Part shown: positions 6,682 through 15,134 of the stretch, piece after piece
Numbering within the stretch: position 1 is the stretch's first letter
How the letters are laid out: each line of letters opens with the position of its first letter
NCBI RefSeq assembly: GCF_042679605.1
Contig: NZ_JBHTMU010000036.1
Span: forward strand, 1 to 40,707
Source of the DNA: Litorisediminicola beolgyonensis
GTDB taxonomy: Bacteria; Pseudomonadota; Alphaproteobacteria; Rhodobacterales; Rhodobacteraceae
Direction: 5' to 3'
Length of the DNA: 40,707 nucleotides
Translations under genes and position numbers: made by a program
Notes under the pieces: generated by a model
Seen by the model: the letters and a program-made list of their open reading frames with translations, nothing else
Told to the model about the DNA's origin: nothing
Databases searched by the model: none

Positions 6682-8235
6682 TCAGGCGACCCACCAGCGC
6701 TCCGCCATGCGGGCGCTGTCCATCTGCCAGAGGTTGCCGACGGTCTCGGGCGTGGCGATGCGCGTGTTCAGCGCCTGCACCCAGTTGGCGAACATCGGGA
6801 TGATGACGCCGCCGTCGTCGCGCAGGATCTGCTGCATCTCGCCATACATCTCGGCGCGCTTCGCGCTGTCGAGCTCGGCGCGGGCTTCCAGAAGCAGGCT
6901 CTGGAACCGCTCGCTGTCCTCGTTGCCCCACTGGCTGTCGTTCCACGGCACGCCTTCCTCGTAGGCCGAGGAGAACATCCAGTCCTCGGTCGCGCGGCCC
7001 GACCAGAAGCAGGCGCACCAGGGCTTCTTGATCCAGACGTTCGACCAGTAGCCGTCCGCCGGTTCCTGCACCACGTTGATGTTGATGCCGCCCGCCTTGG
7101 CCGAGGCCTGGAACAGCTGCGCGGCGTCCACCGCGCCCTCGAAGGCCGCGCTCGAGGCCGAGAGATCGACGTTGATCTCGCTCAGCCCGGCTTCCTTGAG
7201 GTAGAACTTCGCCTTGTCGGGATCGTAGGGGATGGGCTCGAGATCGGCCATGTACTGGTTGGCCGGTCCGATCGGGCTGTCGGCGGCGACGCGGCCGTGA
7301 CCGAAGAGGATCTTGTCGACCATCTCCTGGCGGTTGATGCCGTGCTTGATCGCGCGGCGCACGTTCACGTCGTCGAAGGGCGCGACATTGGTCAGCATCG
7401 GGAAGGTGTAATGCTGGTTGCCGGTCACTTCCTGGATGACGATCTGCGGGTTCGCCTTGAGAAGCTGCTCGGTCTTGAAGTCGATCCGGTTGATCGTGTC
7501 GACCTGTCCGGTGAGCAGCGCGTTCATCCGCGCGGTGTTGTCGTTGATCGCGATGAACTCGATCTCGTCGAACCAGCCCTCGCGGCCGTCCTTGTAGTGG
7601 CTGTCCACGCGGCGGCCGACAAAGCGCACGCCCGGCTCGAAGCTGACCACCTGGTAGAGGCCGGTGCCGATGCCGTTCTGGATCGCCTCCTCGATCTGGC
7701 CCGCCGGGTACATCAGCAGGTGATAATCCGACATCAGATAGGGGAAGTCGGCATTGCCGCTGCTGAGGACGAACTGGATCTGGTGATCCGAGGTCTTCTT
7801 CATCTCGGTGATCGACGAGACCAGCGGTTTCGCCGCCGACTTGGTGTCCTCGCCCAGGTGCAGGTTGATCGACGCGATCACGTCATCGGCGCCGAAGGCC
7901 TTGCCGTTGTGGAAGGTCACGCCCTGGCGCAGGTTGAAGGTCCAGGTCTTGGCGTCGGCGGTGGCCTCCCAGTCGGTGGCAAGCTCGCCCTGGAGCGAGC
8001 CGTCCGCCGCCGTGTAGGTCAGCGTGTCGAAGACCGCACCCTGCGCGGCGGCCTGCATGAAGATGTCCGAATGCGTCCGGCCATCCCAGTTGTCCGAGGT
8101 GTTGGCGCCCGAAAGACCGGCGGTCAGCTTGCCGCCGCGCTTGGCTTCCTGGGCCCGGATGGGCAGGCCGGTGGCGGCCAGCACACCGGCGGCGGCGCCG
8201 GTCCGAAGCAGTCCGCGTCTGCTGATACGTGTCAT
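6682..8235 (-). CDS. Peptide-type ABC transporter substrate-binding protein (family 5)
   Basis: This is the periplasmic solute receptor of the adjoining importer, related to DppA/OppA. The 517-residue product has a twin-arginine signal (SRRGLLRTGAAAGVLAATG, residues 5-23), so it is probably exported folded. Family 5 features follow: KTWTFNLRQGVTFHNGKAF, GTGLYQV, then NVRRAIKHGINRQEMVDKI. The ligand cannot be read from sequence; dipeptides, oligopeptides or opine-like compounds are possible. The start has AGGGAGA 7 bases upstream. Unlike many dpp operons it is the last gene, 60 bases after the ATPase gene and directly before a terminator. Confidence 0.9.
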   Translation of the reverse strand: MTRISRRGLLRTGAAAGVLAATGLPIRAQEAKRGGKLTAGLSGANTSDNWDGRTHSDIFMQAAAQGAVFDTLTYTAADGSLQGELATDWEATADAKTWTFNLRQGVTFHNGKAFGADDVIASINLHLGEDTKSAAKPLVSSITEMKKTSDHQIQFVLSSGNADFPYLMSDYHLLMYPAGQIEEAIQNGIGTGLYQVVSFEPGVRFVGRRVDSHYKDGREGWFDEIEFIAINDNTARMNALLTGQVDTINRIDFKTEQLLKANPQIVIQEVTGNQHYTFPMLTNVAPFDDVNVRRAIKHGINRQEMVDKILFGHGRVAADSPIGPANQYMADLEPIPYDPDKAKFYLKEAGLSEINVDLSASSAAFEGAVDAAQLFQASAKAGGININVVQEPADGYWSNVWIKKPWCACFWSGRATEDWMFSSAYEEGVPWNDSQWGNEDSERFQSLLLEARAELDSAKRAEMYGEMQQILRDDGGVIIPMFANWVQALNTRIATPETVGNLWQMDSARMAERWWVA

Positions 8236-8295
8236 GTCATGTCTCCCTGTTGTCGTCTGTTGTGCCCCGGAGCGTCGCGACCCCGGAGCCTTATG

Positions 8296-9945
8296 TCAGT
8301 CCATCTGTGTCACGGCGGCATCGCCGATATTGTCGCGCCCGCGCTCGTCGAGCAGCGTGCTCAGCCAGTCCGGATCCATCTCCGGCACCGAACTCAGAAG
8401 GAGATCGGTATAGGGGTGGTGCGGCGGCTTGAACATCGCCGCCTTCGCGCCCTGCTCGACCACCTCGCCGTCCTTCATCACCACCACCTCGTCCGAGATC
8501 GCCCGGACCGTGGCCAGATCGTGGGTTATGAACATGTAGGACAGTTTCAACTCATCCTGAAGCCGTGCCAAGAGCTTGAGGATGCCTTCCGCGACAAGTT
8601 GATCGAGCGCCGAGGTCACCTCGTCGCAGATGATGAACTTGGGCTCCGCCGCGAGCGCGCGGGCGATGCCGACGCGCTGCTTCTGCCCGCCCGAAAGCTC
8701 GGAGGGCAGGCGGTCGCGGAACTGGTCGGCGGGCAGCTCGATCTCCTCGAGAAGCTCTTCGACCCGTCTGCGCTTGGCCTTGCCGGTGAGCCCCATGTAG
8801 AACTCGACCGGCCGGCCGATGATCTCGCCGATGGTCTTTTTCGGGTTCAGCGCGGTGTCGGCCATCTGGTAGATCATCTGGATCTGCCGCAGCTGGTCCT
8901 TCGAGCGCTGGCGATAGTCGCGCGGCAGCTCCTGCCCGTCGAGCAGGATGCGCCCGGAGGTCGGTGGCAGAAGCCCGGTGATGCAGCGCGCGGTCGTCGA
9001 CTTGCCCGAGCCGCTCTCGCCCACCACCGCGACGGTGCGGCCCTCGTGGATGTCGAAGCTCACGTCATGCAGCACCTTCGCCGTGCCATAGGCGGCGTCG
9101 ACGCCCTCGACCGCGATGACCGGCACCGCGTCGGTGGCGGGCGCGGGCTTGGCGGGCCGCTTGAAGCTCCGCACCGCCCAGAGCGAGCGGGTATAATCCT
9201 CTTTCGGGTTCGAGACCATCTCGCGGGTCTCGGCCTCTTCGACCTCGTCGCCCTTCAGGAGCACCTTGATGCGGTCGGCCATCTGCGCGACCACGGCCAG
9301 ATCGTGGGTGATGTAGATCGCCGCCGTGCCGAACTGGTCGACGATGTCGCGGATCGCGGCCAGCACCTCGATCTGGGTGGTCACGTCGAGCGCGGTGGTC
9401 GGTTCGTCGAAGATGATCAGGTCGGGGCGGCAGGACATCGCCATCGCCGTCATCGCCCGCTGCAACTGCCCGCCCGAGACCTGGTGCGGATAGCGGAAGC
9501 CGATCTCCTCGGGGTTCGGCAGGCGCAGCCGCTCGTAAAGCCGCACCGCGTCCTCCTGGCTTTCCTTCTCCGACATCACCCCGTGCCGGACCGGCCCTTC
9601 GGTGTGCTGGTCGATGATCTTGTGCGCCGGGTTGAAGCTCGCCGCCGCCGATTGCGCGACATAGGCGATGCGCTTGCCCAGAAGCGCGCGCTTCTTCATC
9701 AGCGGCGCGTTGACCAGATCGACCCCGTCGAACGCGACCGTGCCGCCCGAGATGCGCACCCCGTCGCGCACATAGCCCATCGCCGCAAGGCCGATGGTGG
9801 ACTTGCCCGCACCGCTCTCTCCGATCAGCCCCAGCACCTCGCCCTTGTGCAGGTCGAGATCGACGCCGTTGATGATCGGGTGCCACTCCTCGTCCGAGCG
9901 GCCCTCGATGCGCAGATCGCGGATTTTCAGCAGCAGATCACTCAT
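8296..9945 (-). CDS. Fused double ATPase of the peptide ABC importer (DppD-DppF type)
   Basis: The cytoplasmic ATPase of the importer; two nucleotide-binding domains lie in one 549-residue chain. The first has Walker A at 42-50 (GESGAGKST), signature VSGGQ at 156-160 and Walker B LIIFDEP at 176-182. The second has Walker A at 309-317 (GESGSGKST), signature LSGGQ at 417-421 and Walker B FIICDE at 437-442. The two domains replace separate DppD and DppF subunits. It starts 4 bases before the end-to-end junction with the upstream permease stop, so translation is probably coupled. Confidence 0.93.
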   Translation of the reverse strand: MSDLLLKIRDLRIEGRSDEEWHPIINGVDLDLHKGEVLGLIGESGAGKSTIGLAAMGYVRDGVRISGGTVAFDGVDLVNAPLMKKRALLGKRIAYVAQSAAASFNPAHKIIDQHTEGPVRHGVMSEKESQEDAVRLYERLRLPNPEEIGFRYPHQVSGGQLQRAMTAMAMSCRPDLIIFDEPTTALDVTTQIEVLAAIRDIVDQFGTAAIYITHDLAVVAQMADRIKVLLKGDEVEEAETREMVSNPKEDYTRSLWAVRSFKRPAKPAPATDAVPVIAVEGVDAAYGTAKVLHDVSFDIHEGRTVAVVGESGSGKSTTARCITGLLPPTSGRILLDGQELPRDYRQRSKDQLRQIQMIYQMADTALNPKKTIGEIIGRPVEFYMGLTGKAKRRRVEELLEEIELPADQFRDRLPSELSGGQKQRVGIARALAAEPKFIICDEVTSALDQLVAEGILKLLARLQDELKLSYMFITHDLATVRAISDEVVVMKDGEVVEQGAKAAMFKPPHHPYTDLLLSSVPEMDPDWLSTLLDERGRDNIGDAAVTQMD

Positions 9946-9949
9946 TGCC

Positions 9950-11119
9950 TCAATCCTTCAGCCCCGAGGATTTGTGCAGCATCCAGTCGACCACGAAATT
10001 CACCGCGACCGTCAGAAGCGCGATCGCGCCCGCCGCCATTAGGGGCAGGGCGGCGGCCAGCGGCGAGAAGGCGGCGAAGTTGATGAACTGCGCGAGGTCG
10101 CGCACCATCGTGCCCCAGTCCGCCAAGGGCGGCTGGATGCCGACGCCCAGGAACGACAGTGCCGCGATGGTCAGGAAGACGAAGCAGAACCTGAGCCCGA
10201 ACTCGGCCAGAAGCGGCGCGGTCGCGTTGGGCAGGATCTCGCGGAAGATCAGGTAGCTCAGCCCCTCGCCCCGGAGCTTGGCCGCCTCGATGTAATCCAT
10301 CACCACGATCGACTGCCCGACCGCGCGCGCCAGCCGGAACACCCGGGTCGAGTCGATCACCGCGATGATCAGCACCATGTAGAGCGTCAGCTGCCATTGC
10401 TGCGACCCCGCCCAGGCCGAGGCGATGGTCATCAGAAGAAGCGCGAAAATCAGCGACGGGATCGCCATCAGCACGTCCACTAGCCGGCTCAGCACGTCGT
10501 CGAGCCAGCCGCCGATCACCGACGCGAGGAACCCCAGCGACGCGCCCAGAAGGAACGCGAGGCAGGTCGTCGCAAAGGCGATCCCCACCGTGTTCTGCGC
10601 CCCGTAGATCAACCGGCTCAGAAGATCGCGCCCGATCTGGTCGGTGCCCAGAAGATGGTCGGGATTGCCGCCCGTGGCCGGATCACCGCCGGGCAGGGTG
10701 TTCACGCCCGCAAAGACCTCTTCCTGCCCGTAGGGTGCCAGCGCGCCCGCGAAGATCGCCACCAGCGCGTAGATCAGGATCACGAGGATGCCGAAGGCCG
10801 CGGTCAGCGGCATGGTCCGGAAGAGCTTGCGCGACCCAGCCGTGCCCACCTGCCGCCCCAGAAGCCGGAACGCCCAGGCCGCCAGCGCCGCGATGGCAAA
10901 GCCCTGCACCGCCCAGCGGAAGAACACCGCGTTGGGCTGGAACCAGAGCCAGAGCCCGCCCAGGATCACCGCCGCCGCGAAGACATAGCCGAAGGCCACG
11001 CCATAGCTCATGTCGCGGAAATAGGGCCTATTGCCGGTCGCCGTCTGCCCCGCGAACCGGAAGACCCAGGCCCCTGCCAGAAACGCCGCCAGCGCCAGAG
11101 CGATCCAGACGACGATCAT
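9950..11119 (-). CDS. Peptide ABC transporter permease, DppC type with N-terminal extension
   Basis: The second inner-membrane permease of the importer. At 389 residues it is longer than the usual 280-300. The first about 105 residues hold three additional hydrophobic segments before the standard DppC start (MPLTAAFGILVILIYALVA). Then come the family segment LGTDQIGRDLLSRLIYGA and the ATPase-contacting EAA loop (EAAKLRGEGLSYLIFREILPN, about residues 273-294). Its ATG overlaps the upstream permease stop (ATGA). Role and partner follow from the operon: dppB-dppC-ATPase-binding protein. Confidence 0.92.
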   Translation of the reverse strand: MIVVWIALALAAFLAGAWVFRFAGQTATGNRPYFRDMSYGVAFGYVFAAAVILGGLWLWFQPNAVFFRWAVQGFAIAALAAWAFRLLGRQVGTAGSRKLFRTMPLTAAFGILVILIYALVAIFAGALAPYGQEEVFAGVNTLPGGDPATGGNPDHLLGTDQIGRDLLSRLIYGAQNTVGIAFATTCLAFLLGASLGFLASVIGGWLDDVLSRLVDVLMAIPSLIFALLLMTIASAWAGSQQWQLTLYMVLIIAVIDSTRVFRLARAVGQSIVVMDYIEAAKLRGEGLSYLIFREILPNATAPLLAEFGLRFCFVFLTIAALSFLGVGIQPPLADWGTMVRDLAQFINFAAFSPLAAALPLMAAGAIALLTVAVNFVVDWMLHKSSGLKD

Positions 11120-12117
11120 TTCGGATGCCTCAGGCGCGGGTTCGACAGGATCGACATGATGTCGGCGATCAGGTTCAGAAGGATGTAGGCCGCCGCGAAG
11201 ATGAGGCAGCAGGCCTGCACCACGGGGATGTCGCGGATCTTCACGCTGTCGACGAAGAGCTGCCCGATGCCGGGATAGACGAAGACCACCTCGACCACGA
11301 CGACGCCGGTGATCAGATAGGCGAGGTTCAGCGCGATCACGTTGATGATCGGCGCCAGAGCGTTCGGCAGCGCGTGATGCACGATCACCCGCATCGGCTT
11401 CATGCCCTTGAGCCGCGCCATCTCGATATAGGGCGAGGCCAGGAGGTTGATGATCGCCGCCCGCGTCATCCGCATCATGTGCGCGGTGACCACGAGGGTC
11501 AGCGTCAGCGCCGGGAGCAGCGTCTTCTGCAGCCGCTCGCCCAGGCCCATGCCGTCATAGATGTTCGACAAGGACGGCAGCCACGGGTTCAGCACCGCGA
11601 GAAACAGGATCAGGATATAGGCGAGGAAGAACTCCGGGCTAGAGATCGACGACAGCGCGAAGACATTCGTCGCCTTGTCGAAGGCCGAGTTGCGGTAGAG
11701 CGCCGCGAGGATGCCGAGCCCGACCGAGAAGGGCACCGCGATCAGCGCGGTGACGCCCGCCAGGAAGAGCGTGTTCTCGAAGCGGGGCCTGATCTGATCC
11801 ATCACCGTGGTCTGGTCGGCCGCCGCCTCGCCTCCGCCGACGAAGCTGCGGAAATTGGCCTGCGCGAAGGAGGTCCCCAGATCGCCCTGCAGCGCACCCG
11901 CGAGCCATTGGAAATACCGCACCACCGGCCCCTGATCGAGCCCGAGATCGCGGCGGATGGCGGCCACGGCCTCGGGCGTCGCGCCTTGGCCGAGCACGGC
12001 CTCGGCGAAATCGCCCGGCAGCATGTTCACCGCGGCGAAGATGATGATGGAGACGACGAACAGCGTCAGCAGACCCAAGAGAAGCCGCTTCAGCGTGATC
12101 TTCAGAAGTTGTGGCAC
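11116..12117 (-). CDS. Peptide ABC transporter permease, DppB type
   Basis: First gene of the importer operon; an inner-membrane permease of about 333 residues with the family pattern: N-terminal membrane segment (RLLLGLLTLFVVSIIIFAAV), the LPGDFA segment, the RRDLGLDQGPVVRYFQWL segment, and the EAA-type loop ARLKGMKPMRVIVHHALPNA. The start is uncertain. GTG at 12117 gives a family-like N-terminus (VPQLLKITLKRLLLG) but has a weak ribosome site. A TTG at 12153 would add 12 residues but falls inside a near-palindrome that looks like an operator, so I prefer 12117. Confidence 0.88.
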   Translation of the reverse strand: MPQLLKITLKRLLLGLLTLFVVSIIIFAAVNMLPGDFAEAVLGQGATPEAVAAIRRDLGLDQGPVVRYFQWLAGALQGDLGTSFAQANFRSFVGGGEAAADQTTVMDQIRPRFENTLFLAGVTALIAVPFSVGLGILAALYRNSAFDKATNVFALSSISSPEFFLAYILILFLAVLNPWLPSLSNIYDGMGLGERLQKTLLPALTLTLVVTAHMMRMTRAAIINLLASPYIEMARLKGMKPMRVIVHHALPNALAPIINVIALNLAYLITGVVVVEVVFVYPGIGQLFVDSVKIRDIPVVQACCLIFAAAYILLNLIADIMSILSNPRLRHPK

Positions 12118-12133
12118 CCGGTCTGCACGCTCT

Positions 12134-12153
12134 TTGATTGATCCATCAGTCAA
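12134..12153 (-). promoter_or_regulatory. Near-palindromic operator candidate before the peptide ABC operon
   Basis: Arms TTGATTGAT and ATCAGTCAA (9 bases each, one mismatch) flank a CC centre, immediately upstream of the preferred dppB start. This size and symmetry suit a dimeric regulator of the GntR/LysR type; spacing does not match the FNR consensus. No regulator gene lies next to the operon. Confidence 0.4.
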
Positions 12154-12190
12154 TACCTGATGCTCGTCTTTGTATCAAATCATGAACGTC

Positions 12191-12214
12191 TAAAAGCGAC
12201 AAGCGCGTGTCGCT
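12191..12214 (-). terminator. Intrinsic terminator of pip
   Basis: A 7-base stem (agcgaca, 12195-12201, with tgtcgct, 12208-12214) and a six-base loop; on the minus strand it is followed by TTTTA. The hairpin overlaps the pip stop codon and separates pip from the peptide transporter operon downstream. Confidence 0.7.
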
Positions 12215-13181
12215 AATCGGCAATCTCGTCCATGATCCGGACCAGCGACGCGCTGATGCCCGGCTCCGACAGCGCGTGCCCGGCGTTCCGGATCATGTGA
12301 ATCTCCGAGCGGTCCCAGGCGCGTGACAGCTCCCAGGCCCGGCGCGGCGGGCAGATCATGTCGTAGCGGCCCTGCACGATGGCGCCGGGAATATCGGCGA
12401 TCCGGTCGATATTGTTCAGGATCCAGCCGTCCTCGTCGAGAAAGCCCTTGTTGATGAAGTAGTGATTCTCGAGCCGCGCGAAGGCGCGGGCGTAATCGCC
12501 CGGAGCCTCGCCGCCCTGGCCCGAGGAATAGACCGACGCGAGCGCGTTCTCCCAGGCCGACCAGGCGCGGGCAAAGCGCGTCTCGGTGCGCAGATCGCCC
12601 GAGAAGAGCCTCCGGTGATAGGCCGCGATCAGGTCGTCGCGCTCGTCCTCGGGGATCATCTCGGAGAAGCGCGCCCAGGTCTCCGGCCAGAACTGCCCCG
12701 CGCCGCCGCCGTAGAACCAGTCGAGCTCGGACTGGGTCATCATGAAGACGCCGCGCAGGATCAGGTGGCTCACGCGCTCGGGATGCGAGATCGCGTAGAT
12801 CAGCGCGAGCGTCGCGCCCCAGGAGCCGCCGAAGACCGCCATCTTGTCGATCCCGAGCGTGGTGCGGATGGTCTCGATATCGCGGACGAGGTGCCAGGTC
12901 GTGTTCTCGACCACGCTGGCATGGGGCCGGGACTTGCCGCAGCCGCGCTGGTCGAACAGCACCACGCGGTAGCGCGCGGGGTCGAAATAGCGCCGCATCG
13001 CGGGCGAGCAGCCGCCGCCCGGCCCGCCATGCAGGACGATCACGGGTCTTCCCTCGGGGTTGCCGCACTGCTCCACATAGAGCGTGTGGCCGTCCCCGAC
13101 GCGAAGCATCCGCTGATCGAACGGGTCGACCGGGGGATAGAGATACTGCACGGCGCGCTTTTGACCCAGGTCCTTGTCCAT
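12213..13181 (-). CDS. pip: Prolyl aminopeptidase (proline iminopeptidase, family S33)
   Basis: A cytoplasmic alpha/beta hydrolase that removes N-terminal proline from peptides. The 322-residue product has the family's usual length and features: LHGGPGGGCSP (oxyanion region, 50-60), FDQRGCGKSRPH (76-87), nucleophile Ser120 in GGSWGATLAL, an Asp in QGRYDMICPP and a His in NAGHALSEP, giving the full Ser-Asp-His triad. The ATG at 13181 follows AGGTGGGG. It lies just upstream of, and on the same strand as, the peptide importer, although a terminator stands between; a peptide-use neighbourhood is inferred. It is divergent from ubiG with 53 bases between starts. Confidence 0.94.
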   Translation of the reverse strand: MDKDLGQKRAVQYLYPPVDPFDQRMLRVGDGHTLYVEQCGNPEGRPVIVLHGGPGGGCSPAMRRYFDPARYRVVLFDQRGCGKSRPHASVVENTTWHLVRDIETIRTTLGIDKMAVFGGSWGATLALIYAISHPERVSHLILRGVFMMTQSELDWFYGGGAGQFWPETWARFSEMIPEDERDDLIAAYHRRLFSGDLRTETRFARAWSAWENALASVYSSGQGGEAPGDYARAFARLENHYFINKGFLDEDGWILNNIDRIADIPGAIVQGRYDMICPPRRAWELSRAWDRSEIHMIRNAGHALSEPGISASLVRIMDEIAD

Positions 13182-13234
13182 GCCCCACCTATATGGTCGA
13201 ACCGGACCCGTTGACCATAGGAGTCTCCCTCGCC

Positions 13235-13981
13235 ATGACCGACAGCAGCATCGACCCCGCCGAACTGGCGAAGTTCGAAGCAATGGCTTCCGACTGGTGG
13301 GACCCCGAGGGCAGCTTCCGCCCGCTCCACCGGATGAACCCGATCCGCCTCGATTACCTGACTTCGCAGATCGCCGCCGAGTTCGACCGCGACCTTGCCG
13401 CGCCGCGCGCCCTCGATGGCCTGAGCGTCCTCGATATCGGCTGCGGCGGCGGGCTCCTCTGCGAACCCCTGGCCCGGCTCGGGGCCACGGTGACCGGCAT
13501 CGACGCCTCGGGCCAGAGCGTGCCGGTCGCGCGCGCCCATGCCGATCTCTCTGGGCTCGAGATCGACTACCGCATCACCACCGCCGAGGCGCTCGCCGCC
13601 GAGGGCGCCCGCTTCGACACGGTGATGGCGATGGAGGTGATCGAACATGTCGCCGATCCGCAGGCCTTCCTCGCGGATGCGGCGCGGCTCGTCCGGCCGG
13701 GCGGCCTCTTTCTCTGCTCGACACTGAATCGCACCGCGAAAAGCTTCGCCGCCGCGATCGTCGGGGCCGAATATGTGCTGCGCTGGCTTCCGCGCGGCAC
13801 CCATGACTGGTCGAAATTCATCGCGCCCGCCGATCTGGCGCGGATGATGACGGCGGCCGGCCTCGATCCGGTCGACGAAAAGGGCATGGTCTACAACCCG
13901 CTCGCCGACCGCTGGTCGCTCTCCGACCGGGATCTCGCCGTCAATTACGTGGTCGCCGCGCTGAAGCCGGGCGCCGACTGA
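13235..13981 (+). CDS. ubiG: Ubiquinone biosynthesis O-methyltransferase UbiG
   Basis: A SAM-dependent enzyme that carries out both O-methylations in ubiquinone synthesis. The 248-residue product shows the UbiG N-terminal pattern EMASDWWDPEGSFRPLHRMNP-like (residues 15-35; here EAMASDWWDPEGSF), SAM motif I VLDIGCGGG at 65-73, the acidic residue at the end of strand two (GID, 88-90), the segment MAMEVIEHVADP, and the family signature RGTHDWSKFI near residue 190. The ATG at 13235 has AGGAG 12 bases upstream. It ends at a pair of hairpins before the convergent hemH. Confidence 0.95.
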   Translation: MTDSSIDPAELAKFEAMASDWWDPEGSFRPLHRMNPIRLDYLTSQIAAEFDRDLAAPRALDGLSVLDIGCGGGLLCEPLARLGATVTGIDASGQSVPVARAHADLSGLEIDYRITTAEALAAEGARFDTVMAMEVIEHVADPQAFLADAARLVRPGGLFLCSTLNRTAKSFAAAIVGAEYVLRWLPRGTHDWSKFIAPADLARMMTAAGLDPVDEKGMVYNPLADRWSLSDRDLAVNYVVAALKPGAD

Positions 13982-14023
13982 ATTCCGGACCGGAATTCAT
14001 GCGGATTTCGCCTCGAAATCCGC
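13980..14023. terminator. Two adjacent hairpins between convergent ubiG and hemH
   Basis: The first is a perfect 9-base inverted repeat with a one-base centre (gaattccgg, a, ccggaattc, 13980-13998) that begins in the ubiG stop codon. The second has 10-base arms and a 3-base loop (gcggatttcg, cct, cgaaatccgc, 14001-14023) and ends one base before the hemH stop. Neither has a U-tract. They fill the whole 43-base gap and probably act as bidirectional terminators or 3' stabilisers. Confidence 0.55.
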
Positions 14024-14024
14024 C

Positions 14025-15086
14025 TCAGGTCCAGCCGCGCAGGTTCTCCTCGATGACCGCGACCAGCGCCTCGATATGCGCGGCGTCGTCGTTGAGGCAG
14101 GGGATATAGGTGAAGCTCTCGCCGCCTGCGTGCTCGAAGCTCTCCTTGATCTCCTCGTTGATCTCCTCGAGCGTCTCGATGCAATCGGCCGAAAACGCCG
14201 GCGCGCAGACGGCGATCTTCTTCTTGCCATCCTCGGAAGCCAGCCGCGCCACCTCTTCCACCGTGTAGGGCTTCAGCCATTCCTCGGGGCCGAAACGCGA
14301 CTGGAAGGTGGTGGTGATCTTGTCATCCGCCCAGCCCAGCCGCTCCTTCAGAAGCCGCGTCGTCTTCTGGCACTGGCAGTGATAGGGATCGCCCTCCATC
14401 AGGTAGCGCTGCGGCACCCCGTGATAGGAGCAGACGAGGATATCGGGCTCCTCGGCCATCTCGCCATAGGCCCGCTCGATGGAGGTGGCGAGCGCCTCGA
14501 TATAGAGCGGGTGCTCGAAATAGGGATCGACCGTGCGCACCGTCGGCTGCCATTTCTCGTCCATCAGCGCCCGGAAGAACTGGTCGTTCGCGGTGGCCGA
14601 GGTGGCGCCCGCGTAATGCGGATAGAGCGGGAAGAAGAGGATCTTCCGGCAGCCCGCCTCGATCATCTCGCGCACCTTCGACTTGGTCGAGGGATTGCCG
14701 TAGCGCATGCAGAAATCGACCATCACGCCGTCACCATGTGCCGCCTGCATCGCCTCGGCGATCTTCGCGGTCTGGTCCTTGGTGATCGTCATCAGCGGGC
14801 TCTCGCCCTGGGCCTCGTTCCAGATCGACTTGTAGGCCTCTCCCGACGAGAACGGGCGCTTCGACAGGATCACCAATTGCAGGAGCGGCTGCCAGAGCCA
14901 GGGCGAATAGTCGATCACCCGGCGGTCCGAGAGGAACTCGTTCAGGTAGCGCCGCATCGACCAGTAATCGTAATTGTCCGGCGTGCCGAGATTGGCGAGG
15001 AGCACGCCGATCTTGGCGGGTTTGATCTTGGGATGATCCGTCGGCGCATGGGCCGGGCGTGTCGCGGTCGCGCTGGCGTCGAGCAT
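14025..15086 (-). CDS. hemH: Ferrochelatase
   Basis: The last enzyme of protoheme synthesis, inserting Fe2+ into protoporphyrin IX at the membrane surface. The 353-residue product carries the signature region with catalytic His222 (SYHGVPQRY) and Glu304 (APAFSADCIETLEEI), plus LLANLGTP near the N-terminus and LYPHYAGATSAT. Several cysteines cluster (YHCQCQ at about 235-240, CAPAFSADC), as in ferrochelatases reported to bind an Fe-S cluster, though the ligand pattern was not verified. Single gene, convergent with ubiG. Confidence 0.96.
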   Translation of the reverse strand: MLDASATATRPAHAPTDHPKIKPAKIGVLLANLGTPDNYDYWSMRRYLNEFLSDRRVIDYSPWLWQPLLQLVILSKRPFSSGEAYKSIWNEAQGESPLMTITKDQTAKIAEAMQAAHGDGVMVDFCMRYGNPSTKSKVREMIEAGCRKILFFPLYPHYAGATSATANDQFFRALMDEKWQPTVRTVDPYFEHPLYIEALATSIERAYGEMAEEPDILVCSYHGVPQRYLMEGDPYHCQCQKTTRLLKERLGWADDKITTTFQSRFGPEEWLKPYTVEEVARLASEDGKKKIAVCAPAFSADCIETLEEINEEIKESFEHAGGESFTYIPCLNDDAAHIEALVAVIEENLRGWT

Positions 15087-15134
15087 GTCCTGTCTCCTTG
15101 TTCGGCCTCAGACCTATCCTCAGCCGCGCTCCGG

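Noticed and set aside
6520..10083. 1,187-codon open frame on the plus strand across the peptide ABC genes
   Set aside because: It lies antisense to three well-supported ABC genes, has the Arg/His/Asp-rich shadow composition produced by high-GC third positions, and shows no family motif.
12134..12153. FNR/FnrL site
   Set aside because: TTGAT and ATCA half-sites are present but with the wrong spacing for TTGAT-N4-ATCAA; kept only as an undefined operator candidate.
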